From positions 9,419,183 to 9,483,182 of the forward strand of contig JAMXBB010000002.1 in the NCBI GenBank assembly GCA_024138015.1: 64,000 nt of DNA, written 5' to 3'. Made by a program: the position numbers and the translations under genes. Shown one piece after another: positions 11,963 through 23,472 of this stretch. The notes beneath the pieces are model-generated. The model ran no database searches. It saw nothing but the letters and a program-made list of their open reading frames with translations, and was not told where the DNA came from. The first letter of the stretch is position 1; every line of letters begins with the position of its first letter. Origin of the DNA: Lumnitzera littorea. Lineage: Eukaryota; Streptophyta; Magnoliopsida; Myrtales; Combretaceae.

Positions 11963-12986
11963 CATCTGCAGGTAGGTCTAACTAGTAAGTGACTTCTCCT
12001 GTTTTATCAACTATCTTGTACGGGCCATAGTTTTTAGCCTATAGCTTCTAGTCGTGTCTTGTCCTCATAGTCACTTACTGTACAGTTGTAGCTTCAGTAT
12101 AACCTAATCACCAATTTCAAACACTTTCTCAATTTGTCCCTTGTTAGCATATTGTTTTTGTTGGTTATTTACCCTCCTAAGGTAGAATTTCAATGCCCTA
12201 ATCATCTCTTCATGATCCATCAGTTCTACATCAACTACATGATTCCTCAAATCCCTTGTTATGTAAGGTAAGTGTATTGGCGAGGGGTATCCATATAAGA
12301 CCTTAAAAGGTGTTCGCTTCATGCTTGTGTACTAATTTTTATTATACCACCACTTAGCTAAGGATAGATAGTAGTTCCATCTTTTAAGATTCTCCCTTGT
12401 CATGCATCTAAGGTAAGTTCCTAGGCATTTGTTCATCACTTCAATCTACCCATCGCTTTATGGATGATACATTGTACTCATATGCAACTCAACACCCTAA
12501 ATTCTAAAGAACTCTCTTCAAAAGTTACTAATAAAGGTAGGGTCCTTATCACTTACAATGTTCTCTAGCTACCTATTAACTTAAACATATTGTCCGCGTA
12601 GGCTAAGGCAACTTGTTGTGCTGTAAAAGGGTAAGTCATCCCAATGAAATGCGCATACTTGCTTAATCTGTCCATTACAACTAGTATAACATCCTTTCCG
12701 TTAGACCTTAGCAACCCTTTTATAAAATTAAGCCTAACATCAGTCCAACATTCTAAGGGAATGGGTAATGGTTATATCAAGCCCTAATAAGCAATGTTTT
12801 CATTCTTAAACCATAGGCATACACCACATGCCCTAACATAGTTCCTCAGTTCCTTTTCTATCTAAGGTTAATAGTAAACAAAACTTAGTCTCTTTTAGGT
12901 CACTTAAGCTCTTAAGTGCCTTCCTACCATGCCATCATGATACACCTATGGTAGCTTCATTCTCAATGATCGTTGAAACTGATCAT
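11963..12986 (-). pseudogene. Chromovirus integrase core and C-terminal part
   Basis: Minus-strand reading gives VRACGVC (second half of the zinc-binding domain), then GKDVILVVMDRLSKYAHF, VISDKDPTFIS and a MNKCLGTYLRCM block after a D-G-stop-I-E-V stretch. These are the order and motifs of the Ty3/gypsy integrase catalytic core. The expected first catalytic Asp appears as Asn in VRLNFIKGLL, while the second Asp and the Glu seem present. 12104-12322 is an open segment (FKVLYGYPSP...), followed by YGPYKIVDKTGEVTY, the usual C-terminal module. Several stops occur. The N-terminal zinc half lies across solo LTR A at 16116-16430. Confidence 0.85.
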
Positions 12987-15900
12987 TGTCACACCCTAAA
13001 GCGATAGAATCATAACAGTTCCGCTGTATAACTATTATAAGATAGAAGCTGGCATTACAGTCGCTATCATAGACCCGATTTATATAAGGAGTCCACAACT
13101 AACCAATTTTGAAATAAACAATTCATAACTTAAATATATTAATTATCTATGAAAATATGATAAATTACTTACTAAGATTTAAATAATCCGAGTAATGTTT
13201 ACAAGATTTAAGAACATAATCTTACTTTACTTAAGAAATACATAAATTGATATTAAAAGATCTAAAGTTAAGACTCAAACTCCAAGAGCGTGACCCATCC
13301 GCAATTTTACATCCCCATTCTCTAAGATCTAGCTGTCGTTAGCTTCGAGGTAATTATAAGCTGCTTTGTAACTCACTCTTGCAACAACATCTATAGGAAT
13401 ATGGGCAACTAATCACTTAGTAAGTTGAGACGAAGACTTAAAATTATACATCAAATAGAAATAGGGTTATCAATCAAATTAGTTAGATACAATGCATGTA
13501 TAAGCAAATACCATCGTACAACATTATCCGATTCATCGTAAAATTAGAAAAATTACTTTCGCTCTAATATGGGTTAAGGAATTTAGCGTACATTTTAATA
13601 GCTTACGATCAAACTCAGGTTTATGTACTGGAGACACCGCTCCTTCTACAACCACCTTCAAACCATTAATTTCACCTTTGCTATGACCTCCTCTTCTGTC
13701 ACTCAATTCAATTAAAAATGAAAAAAAAAAAAGACAAATTATGTTATCCAACACTATCTCTTTCAAAGGAGTCAATATTTGGCTAAAGAACTCTAAACAT
13801 TTCTCTTAATGGGTTATTATGCAAATCCGTTTAAACTTACAAGTTATATATTTAGGGTGTTTAAGGTGTTCAATCATTTAACACAAATCACACAAATTTC
13901 AATACAAAACATCAAACCAAAATCATATCATCAAACCCAAAAACGTGTATACACAATCAACTGTCTTACAAATACACTTAAATATAATCTTAAGTCTCCA
14001 AGTACCATAAAACAGTACTAAAAAATACAGTAAAGTATCAATCCCAACTTACCTGAACTTCTTACTTACTCACTTAAGGTACGACTCACACAAGCCATAA
14101 CTGATAATTCATATAATACAAATGTTGTTTTAATACTCTTATAACTATCTTATATAAGTTTTATTTTGTAATTCTTTATGTTATCTTCAATTTAAGGTTT
14201 TGTTATACTTAATTATTTGGATTTTTAAGTCTCTTACAATTATTTTTATTTTAGGCTAGGTTTTGATTTAGTTTTCGAATCGGTTTTCGAATTATGTTTT
14301 AATTCAGTTTCTAATTATGGGTTTTATATACAAACCCTAGGAACTCATTCCAAACCATTATATAAAATTAATAACATTACACTTAGGTATTATAAATCCC
14401 GTATTTAACCTCTAACTAATATTCTAGTTTGAACGATACACCAAATTCCTAATTTAACTACCGAATTAGCTCCTAATGTGGGGAAAATTTGCATTTTTTA
14501 TATAATCATTTAAATTTATATTTCATATCAGATTCTTATTATACTCCTAATATTATAATACTATAAATTCTTTACCTAATATTTTCTACCTATTTAGTTT
14601 CTATATACACATATTATGTATTATTACATATTATACACTTATATAATCTATCTAACACTTATAACACTACATATATCATCTTTCACTACCAATAATATAT
14701 CAAAATGCTTAATTATTCTCTAAATCAGAATTTATACATAATTAATCCTCAAATCACAAAATTAGCTTAATTATACCATTTTACCCATTATTCATCACAT
14801 AATACATACTTCTAACACTCCAAATATTACCAATATCATACTGCATCAGAAATTAACATCCTAAAACACATAATTTCATACTAAATCAGAATTTTCACCA
14901 AATTAACATTAATTACAAAATCAAGTCCAAATATTGTCTTTTATGCATGTTTTAAGGCCTAAAAATTAAGGAAAATTTTAGAAAATTAAATTTAAAAAAA
15001 AAAAACTTCATAGTACTGTAATATATATCCTAAATTTTCTATATAAAAATTTTGAAGTCAAAACTATATCATTAAAGCCATTTAATCTAAAACAAAAACT
15101 AACCTAGATTTAGTCATTTCTTAAAACAAATATAACCCAAGGCCTAAATTTATCAAATTGACATTTTTTTTCCTAAATCTACATACTAAAATATCCCAAA
15201 ATACTAAATGTCATTATTTTTCAAACATATTTGATATTTTTAAGAAATTAAAGAAATTTAGAAGGAAAATAGAAACTCACCAATTGAAGGACTTCCAGCT
15301 ACCAGTGATGGCTCTACCCTTATCGGAAGCTCTAATCATGGGGTCCACTATCTGGTGGTGATAGTCGTTCCTCTTTAAGTAGTCGTCGGATGTGAGTTTT
15401 CTTTATAAGTCTCAATTACATACAATTTTGTCTAATTTTTCTAAAATTGGTTCTTACTCCCTCCTCTCCTCTCCCCATTTTTTTTTTTTCTAATGTTAAA
15501 CTAACCAAAATGAGTTTTGATGGAGGGTTGTTAAATTTATAAAGGTAGTTAATCTTCTTTTTTTTTTTTTTTTTCTAAGTGCCACATACCCCTTGTCTCT
15601 TCCTTTTTATTAGTTGTTACTTTTCCTTGAAAGCCTAGCATACCATACTCTTATTCTAGACTTTTCTTCAATTTTCCATTTTTCTTGTTTTTTATTTAAT
15701 TTTTTATGAATTTTATTTAATTAATTAGTATTATTTTAACATATTTCAAGTATTTTAAGTAATTTTGAATATTTTTACCTACACGTAAATACATATATAG
15801 TACAAATGAATACTCTTAAATATTATTTAAGTTATTTTATGACTTTTAGTGTGCGTATAATTTATCTCTATTAATTCGTTAATTATAGAAACTCGTTTTA

Positions 15901-16110
15901 CACATTTTTTGAAAATAAAGGATAATATACATATAATATAATATTATAATAACTAATTATTTTATTATTTATTTTCCTAAATCCAAGCTTATAAAATTGT
16001 GCTTACTAACATTCCTAATTTCATCATAAAATTTGGGTTCGATCTAACAACTTACCACACCGTATTAATTTTATAGACTGAAGCCCAAACACCTGATTAA
16101 GAGGCTTACA
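12987..16110 (+). mobile_element. Nested solo LTR, family A copy 1
   Basis: A ~3.12-kb non-coding insert starts TGTCACACCC, a start typical of large-LTR plant Ty3/gypsy elements, and ends CTTACA. Flanks ATCAT (12982-12986) and ATCAC (16111-16115) are a target duplication with one change. It splits the integrase zinc domain of the chromovirus. It is collinear with the inverted copy at 23473-27860 and with 54829-57721; shared landmarks include the TAAGTTGAGACGAAGACTT block and the GGAGACACCGCTCCTTC block. No gag-pol is present, so it is read as a solo LTR from recombination between two LTRs. Confidence 0.85.
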
Positions 16111-16115
16111 ATCAC

Positions 16116-16430
16116 TATCTTCCCTTTTCTCTACAAAATTTCCCCCTCTAAGGAAAATTGTACATAAGGCTATTTGTTCCTCAACTTCTCAAGCATCCTA
16201 GCATAGCTAGTAGGCAAGCACCAACTCTCATTTATTTCCCTCAAGATTTCTAGATTCACAAGGGACACCTTTAGCACTTGCAAGGTTGGGCCATTTAAGT
16301 AAGAGAGAGCATCAGCTGTAGCATTCTTCTTACCACTCTTATATAGAATTTCATAGTTAAGTCCCGATAATTTAGTGATCCATTTTTGTTAGCTAGTTGT
16401 GTTTAACCACTGCCTTAGTAGGTATTTCAA
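16116..16430 (-). pseudogene. Chromovirus RNase H end to integrase zinc domain, 5' part
   Basis: Minus-strand translation continues from RNase H through a decayed tether region (LEILREINESWCLPTSYARM) to KGKIVI. The zinc-binding domain is then cut by solo LTR A and continues at 12986. Contains stops. Confidence 0.6.
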
Positions 16431-16431
16431 A

Positions 16432-17543
16432 CTATAGTAATTTGTCTAAATTATAAAACATCTTCCCAATCAAGTAATGCCTCCATTTTTCAACTACAAA
16501 CACTAAAGCCAATAATTCCTTCTCGCATGTTAAGAGTCTAAGTTTCCTTAGAGATAAGGCTTTGCTCAAATATGCAATTGGGTGCTCTTCTTGCATTAAG
16601 ACCACTCTTACACCTTCTCCACAAGCATCTGTCTCCAAAACAAACGTCTTGGTATAATCCGGTAACCTTAAGATCGAAGCATTAATGAAATACTTCTTAA
16701 GAGATTCAAATGCCGATGTAGTCTCATGATTCCAACTGAATTGCCCCTTCTTTAATAATTGGGTTAGCGATCTTAAAATGATTCCAAACCTACATATGAA
16801 CCACCTGTAATAATCAGCCAACCCTAAAAATTCCCTTAATTCTTTAATCATGCTTAGAGTAGGCCAATTAGCCACTGTATCTACCTTCCTCAAATTTGTA
16901 GCAACTCCTTTGTAGATATTTATGTGGCCTAAATACTCAATTCGAGTGGTCTTAATAGTGCACTTACTTCTCTTAAAAAATAGTCCTTCCTTAGGATTCC
17001 AAACACAATCCGCAAGTGTTGGAGGTGTTCCTTTAGTATCTTACTATAAACCAATATGTTGTCGAAGAATACTAAAACGAATTTCCTCAAATGCTCCTCG
17101 AAAACATGGTTCATAAGCCCTTAGAAGTAGGAAGGGGTATTTGATAGCCCAAAGGGAATTACAACATACTCATAATGCCCTTTATGTGTTTTAAATGCTG
17201 TTTTGTATATGTCATCGAGCTACATTCAAATTTGATGGAAACCTAAATACAAATCCAACTTTGTGAATGAACAAGCTCCAGTTAATTCGTTAAATAAATC
17301 CTTAATTATGGGGATAGAAAAACGATCCTTAATAACATAATCATTAAATTCCTTATTATCAATGCATATTCGCCAAATGTTGTCTTTCTTTTTTATTAGC
17401 ACCACCAGTGATGCAAATAGGCTATGACTTGGCTTAATTATTCCTCCCTCTAACATCTCTTTCACTATCTTCTCTAAAATCTCCTTTTGTGCTGCCGAGT
17501 ACCTATAAGGCCGAATATTGACAGGTTTGGAGCCTTCCTTCAA
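16432..17543 (-). pseudogene. Chromovirus reverse transcriptase and RNase H
   Basis: Three open segments in different frames together cover RT and RNase H. 17226-17543 holds the RT fingers/palm with GGIIKPSHSLFASLVVLIKK and TKLDLYLGFHQI (first catalytic Asp present). 16929-17114 holds the active-site block as VFFDNILVYS, where the second Asp of the usual FDD/YVDD box is Asn. 16432-16893 holds RNase H with LETDACGEGV and TCEKELLALVF. Frameshifts at about 17115-17225 and 16894-16928, plus the damaged active site, make it non-functional. Confidence 0.9.
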
Positions 17544-17569
17544 GAAAATGCAATGATCAAATTCTCTAG

Positions 17570-18154
17570 CTAAGGTAAGGCATTAGGATCCTCATAAAGA
17601 TCATTGAATTCTTCCATCAAATCTAACAGCTTAGGCCTCATTCTACACCTTCTTCTAACAGTCAACCTACAAGTTTGTGCCTTCCACTCAAAATCCATTG
17701 TGAGTTGCTCAAAATTCCAATAAATTATACCTAGCTTAGTAAGCCATGGGATACCAAGTATAAGGTCACATCCCAATAAAGGTAATACATACATTTCAGC
17801 CTCAAATTCCCTTCCTTTCATCGTCTAACAGAGAGAATCAACCTTAAATTTGCAATAAAGTGAGGTACCATTGGCTAAGGTCACATTGATAGGTTGGAAT
17901 CTAGATAACACGAAATAGAACCCCTTAGTCAACCTATCATCAATAAAATTCAATGAACTGCCTATATCAATTAAGATATTCAACCTTCGCTTCCTATAAT
18001 ATCCAAGTACTTGCATACAACTAGTGGACTTAGGAGTTTCATCCTTAATGGAGAATAATGTAAGTTTAGACAGTTTATCTTCAATTTCCTCAGTTACAAT
18101 TGGTTTACATCCTTCAATCTCTATTCTATCGTCTTCGTCCTCTACGATTATCAT
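17570..18154 (-). pseudogene. Chromovirus aspartic protease
   Basis: 17825-18154 contains LIDIGSSLNFIDDRL, the position of the D-S/T-G catalytic loop, here D-I-G. The next segment (17570-17821) carries CDLILGIPWLTKLG, the conserved flap-side block before RT. A single stop/frameshift near 17822 separates them. A viral-type protease would process Gag-Pol; this copy is inactive. Confidence 0.85.
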
Positions 18155-18174
18155 GCTTTACCTCCTATTTTTAC

Positions 18175-19192
18175 ACTTATGGCTTGGTATAAATGATTTG
18201 TTGCACCAAAAACAAATTTTCTTCCTCCTTTTCTCATCTAATTCAGCTGGGGTAAAGCATCTAAGGGTTCTTTAGTTGTTTTGTTACGATAATTTGGAGT
18301 TGGTCGATGCTATGTGTTTCAGTTAGTATGTATGGATGGGGATGTGTTTGGTCTGTGTGTTGGTATTGTTCTATTTACATTAGTTTGGGTAGGAAATGGG
18401 GTGGTTTTGGTCAGTTTTGAAGGGTGGCTGGTCTTATGTAGGTTGGCTTCTTGTAGTTTTGCTAAGGTATAAGCATCTTACAACGTTTTAGATCTAAATA
18501 GCCACACAATGTATTGTACGCCGGGTTCAAGTCCACTAAGGAAAAGGCTAATAAGGGTAAGTTTGAGTAATTGCACTTAGGAGGTTAGAAATTCACATTC
18601 TTCCAAATATTCTTGTAATGTACCTCATTTGGTTTAATGCTTTGAGTTCAATAGTTGGGTCTTCAAATGCCTTTCCACCAAATCTTTATAGCAGTACAGT
18701 TAGGAGGTCTTCCTATGTTATACCTTGCAAATTCTCATGATTTTATATGTAGTGATGATACCACTTCAATGCTACACCAATGAAATGCATTGTAGCTAGC
18801 CTAGCCTTCGACTCATTCAAAGTTGCATCTAAATCTAAATATTAGTCCACCTTATACAACCAATCTTTAAGTCCCGTTCCGTCAAAAGTTTGAAACTCCA
18901 CTCTTGGCATTCTTGTTTGTAAGAGTAATTGTAGTGGAGTTTGTAATGGAGTTTGAGGTAAATTCATTAACCTTTATGCAGGTGCTATTACAAGGGTCTA
19001 TCTATTTTCGGGCATATTCGATGCAAATGTAACCATCCTTTCCAGTTAAAGCATGCACAGCTTAGTTATGGTCATTTGTTACTGGTCCACACAAGCCTGT
19101 AACCTGTGTATGTTTTCTATTAAGGGTTACAAGTTTTCTTCAAATGTAGCCTTAAGTCTTTCGTTTAATCTGGCATCCTCCATAGGATTCAT
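18175..19192 (-). pseudogene. Chromovirus gag remnant
   Basis: A probable start (ATG at 19192-19190) reads MNPMEDARLNERLKATFEEN and then stops. Downstream the sequence has multiple stops. Near 18178-18230 the minus strand reads CFWCNKSFIPSHKC, a degenerate Cys/His zinc knuckle of the type that ends chromoviral Gag. Capsid protein, broken. Confidence 0.75.
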
Positions 19193-19208
19193 CTTCACTC
19201 CTACAATA

Positions 19209-19221
19209 GCTTTGATACCAA
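19209..19221 (-). other. Primer-binding site (initiator Met tRNA type)
   Basis: The minus strand reads TTGGTATCAAAGC one base after the LTR end CTACA. It is complementary in type to the 3' end of initiator tRNA-Met (usual form TGGTATCAGAGC), with one substitution. Confidence 0.85.
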
Positions 19222-19222
19222 T

Positions 19223-19740
19223 TGTAGTAGGGAATGTCGGAAATTAAAGGAAGTCTAGTGAATTAGATGCACAACACACACACAATTCATATACAAACAC
19301 AATTTGGGAGGAATAGGATATTTTTTGTCATTTCTATCATATTTTTCTGTACATGGTATAATATGATATTTATATGTAGTCCTTAGGGTTTGTAATAAAA
19401 TAAATGGTGCATGTGCCATGTGCCACATCACCACAGAACAATTATTGCCCATGTGCTAATTGATCCTACCAAATTCTTACGGATAAGTCCTAATGGATAT
19501 AATTTTTCTAACAATGCTAATATAGGCTAAGCTATTCTATTTTATTCATTATATTTTGTCTGGCCTTAAAGCTCACGAGTTGGCCCATCTGCTTGGTCTA
19601 AACTCTTCTCTCGTGTATTATGCTCAAATAACAGCTTATCTCAAACTAAGCCCTCTAAATCAATCTCTTCACTTCTTGTCTTATTTCAATCACTCCCCTT
19701 TTCTTCACTAAGAAACCCTAATTCTGAAGTCTTTGCTATA
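19223..19740 (-). repeat. Chromovirus 5' LTR
   Basis: 518 bp, collinear with 8682-9212. The plus strand starts TGTAGTAGGG beside the primer site and ends GCTATA (CA decayed to TA), followed at once by the target duplication GAAGG. Confidence 0.9.
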
Positions 19741-20035
19741 GAAGGTAAATGTAAACACAATGCAATTGGTGAGTAAGAGCTTTTTTAAATCCATGACCAA
19801 AGAACCTCCATGAAAAGAATGTAGTTCAATGTTTTATATTCGAAAATTCATAAAACTTCAATGAAAAGGGCCTTTTCTTAATGTAAAATTGGATTTCTAT
19901 GAATAAGACGCCTTGCACCTATCATGCTTTTCATCTTGTAAAGTTAGGTGGAATTAAAAAAAAAAAAAGTAGAAGACAAAAAAGGAAAAAGAGAAAATCA
20001 CTCTCAAAAGTGTTTAAAATTGCTAAGATTTGGCT
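19741..20035. repeat. Tandem duplication, unit 2, right part
   Basis: Continues the second 404-bp unit after the chromovirus: GAAGGTAAATGTAAACACAA through the AATTAAAAAA tract and TTGCTAAGATT. It aligns with unit 1 at about 8274-8560 with scattered changes. Confidence 0.75.
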
Positions 20036-23000
20036 TTCCAAAGTGTTGCGACTCTTATACATGTCTTTATAATCATCAACATAAAATTATGATATATGAT
20101 TTCACTTATTTTGACATAAAATTATGTTTTGAACTTATGATTGTAGTGTAGTTTGCAACCGTATACTGAAAACAAGATTTTAGATAAGTCATTCATAAGA
20201 TACTTTTTGAAGGGCAAACTTTTAGGGGTTTATTTATTTAGTTTTAAATGTAATATTATTATCCTATACCCTTTAATTGAATTACTTATTATTAACCAAT
20301 CAAAAGTTCACCCATGTTCATTAATTAACAGCGACTAGGAGTGATGAAACACAGGTTTTTAAGAGTTATCCTTGACACAAAATTTAGATGGAAATTCATG
20401 TCTAGATTTCGGTTTACTAAAAGATTTGAAGATTCTTAGTCTTAAACCTTTAGATGATATATTATTTTGATCTAAAAATATTTTAAATTTACACTCCACT
20501 CTTTAGACCTTTTAAAATTATACATTCTTATCAACCACCAAGCATATCAGGAGCCGGTAACTCATCTTCGAATTACAGCCAACTATTTCTTTCAACTTTC
20601 ATGTTATGAAATCGGGAATATTTGTTCTTTTCTATACTGGGGGATTTAATTAGATACATTTGGCTTCCTAATATATAATATGATGGTATTAAGTAAAACA
20701 ATTTCGCTTCTGACGTTTCATTTTATTTTTAGTTTTTTAGAAATTGCCATATCTCCCATATAAAATTTTGTATCCACATTGAGTTTTTTCGTTCCTATTT
20801 TTGCTAACAATCAATTAGAAACCAAACGACAATAAAAATTTAGGGGGAAAAGTACATTTTCAATTCTCAAGGTGTACCCACTTTTCTATGTGAGTCCTTA
20901 TCCTATTTTTCTTCTATTTGAGTTCTCAAGTTTTCAAAATGTTACAAAAGTAGAATTTTCATTGAATTATCTATCGATTAATGATGCATATTAGCTTCAA
21001 ATTGATCTATTGTAATTAATGTAATAAAATGATAATATTAAATATGTTTAATTGCATACTATAATACAAAATAATATTAATAATTTTAATTATAATATAA
21101 TAAAAATAAAATATTAGATGTAAATCATTAAAAGTGAGAAAAATGGCCTAAAAAATTTTTTCTATATCTTAACCACACTATTTAACTATCCCAAAACCAA
21201 TAAGAAGCTAACACATGCTGAAGATGTGTGAAAAATTTAACATATTTAGTAAAAGTTATACTTTTATAAGGTTTTGAAAATGTTGATAATTTAAATATAA
21301 TAAAAAAAATTAAGAAAAGGGTTGAAGATTCAAACAGAAAGGTAAATAAATATTAAGTACTAAAAGTGTTTTTTTTTTTTTCCCCAAATCTAAACCCAAC
21401 TCACTGGCATTAAGTACTATGCTCTACGAAAGAAAGATGATGATTTTGGAGGTTTTTAGCCATCATGTGCATTTTTCATGCATTTTCCTTAGTGACAGAA
21501 GGTATAAATTCTCATGATGGAGCAAAACAGATGGATGAAAAGTGAAAAATCAAACATTGACAAGGAGGACAGTTGACTAAGAGGATTAACAGACAGTTGG
21601 GGAAAATTGATCAGGGCATTTCAAAATACCTTAATTAATTGTTTCCTCTTTTATTTGTTGGGATTATTTCCACCCCACATTATTTGGGACATACGTATGA
21701 AATAGTAGGGTTCTATAAGTGAAAAAAGAGTTTATACATAGCATACTAAGTTTACTATTTCACTGCCCGATAGCTTTTGCCATGTATTCATATGGGTTTT
21801 CCACTTAAGTCCATTATCTTTTATATATATATATATTCCCTTTCGTTAATCACTTTCTTTGTTAGTTGGTTCTTTGTTTGAATATGTAACATAATTCTAG
21901 AACCTGTTAGATTTTATATAAACAGATAGGTTTTAATATAAATATAATATCAGATAGATTTTAGAATGTTTTAAATTTTTTAATCTTATAGTTATAAGCA
22001 AAATCTCGAATATCACCTTATAATCAGTTTAAAGCATGGTTTCCTAAACCTACCAAATATAGAATAGTTTACATATTTATCAATTTATCAAAAATTAAAG
22101 GAATACTAAAATATACTTTTAAAGCTTAAGAATACACTTATATTGAGATTAAAATTGAGGAGAACTCCCTTGAGAAACTAATAACTTTGCCGACATCAGT
22201 GTTAAAAACATAATTAAAGTAGTTTGATGTAAGATATGAAGCTCAAAATGAGAACATGGTATAGTAAATAAAAAAAAGGGATAAACACAGTCAAGATTGT
22301 GCATAAACTGTGTCGGGGAGAGACAGAATACATCTTTTATTTAATTAGTTATTTCTTGTTGAAAAGTGGTGTAGAAATGAGGGGAAAAGGCTAGGGGAGA
22401 AAGTACTATGACGTCACATAAACAGTGATTGTCGGCATACCCCCTTTTAACCCAAAATCAAAACCTCACAACTTATTTTATAATATCTTGAATACCCCAT
22501 GGATTATTGCACTGCTTTGTCTGCCATTATTACATTAACTTTGTCAAGATTTCTAAGTAATTAATAAAAATATTTGCTGACATATGCTGCCTCTTAAATG
22601 GTAAACACTAGACACACATTCGTATTATATGGTTTTGAATATGAGGGAAGATGACTATATAAAGTAACTAAAGTTCAAGACATTGATAATCCCTTTAAGC
22701 CTTAGCTTTTAATTTCCTTGTTTGACTTCAAAAAAGCCTACCCCATTTATTTAAAAAAAAAAAAAAAAAATCAATGTTGTGGAGGTATGATTCTGTGATC
22801 CATTTGATTAGACGCCATAACAATGAAGAATCATGATGACAAGTCACCATTTTACCTCACCTATAATGATTATGGAACAATTGCTCAAAGGAGTTTGCAA
22901 CTTGATTTTAGGATGTCCAGTGATGATGTAATTTCTCATAATGTCTAGGGTCTAGGCAATAATAAGAGATTGAGAAGTAAATGAATATAATGCCGTGTTA

Positions 23001-23467
23001 AGTATGAGCCAAAAAAAGATTAATAGTTTTTATAGGTATGGTTTAGTCCATATGTAAAAAGGTGTACTTTATATTTTACCATTTTTTTTTTAAAACAAAG
23101 GCCTATTCAAAGAAGAAATAAAGAAAATACCTAGAGCATAGATTTTAGTAGGTTTTTTTAGAATGCTATACTTAAAGAAATGGCGACTTTTGATCAAATT
23201 TTGAAGGGTTTCAAGTATATAAGTTATATCCATTAGTGAGTAAAGATTTAAATCAACTAATAAATGATCTAAATTAAATCTAATAGACAAAATTTAAGTC
23301 ATCAAGATCATGACTCTTAAGAGAGATGTATTGTTTGAAAATTGTCCAAAATATATAATGTGCTGTTTCTCCATTTTTTGATGGGATTTTTTGCACGAAT
23401 TTTCATTAATATTCAACACTCTATTTAAACTTACTATAGAACACAATACATTTCATGTGGTTTGATA
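20036..23467. other. Intergenic AT-rich DNA, nothing recognised
   Basis: Contains poly-A/T runs (for example near 21370 and 22752) and a short (AT)n at about 21822, but no supported gene or repeat end. Open frames are short and of low complexity. Confidence 0.5.
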
Positions 23468-23472
23468 GTTAA

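Larger units (their letters stand above)
8682..19740 (-). mobile_element. Ty3/gypsy chromovirus with two nested solo LTRs
   Basis: This is a structurally complete but dead LTR retrotransposon read right to left: 5' LTR 19223-19740, primer-binding site, gag, protease, RT, RNase H, integrase, chromodomain, purine tract, 3' LTR 8682-9212. Perfect 5-bp target duplications GAAGG flank it (8677-8681 and 19741-19745). Removing the two nested solo LTRs and their duplications leaves about 5.5 kb, the normal size of a compact chromovirus. Small LTRs, an initiator-Met-tRNA-type primer site and a C-terminal chromodomain suggest the Reina clade; that assignment is inference. Every coding domain carries stops or frameshifts, and the two LTRs differ visibly, so the insertion is old. 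Confidence 0.9.

Noticed and set aside
12987..16110. Possible large non-autonomous element with its own genes
   Set aside because: No open frames of note, no inner terminal repeats, and two more copies have the same full extent with 5-bp duplications; a solo LTR explains it better.
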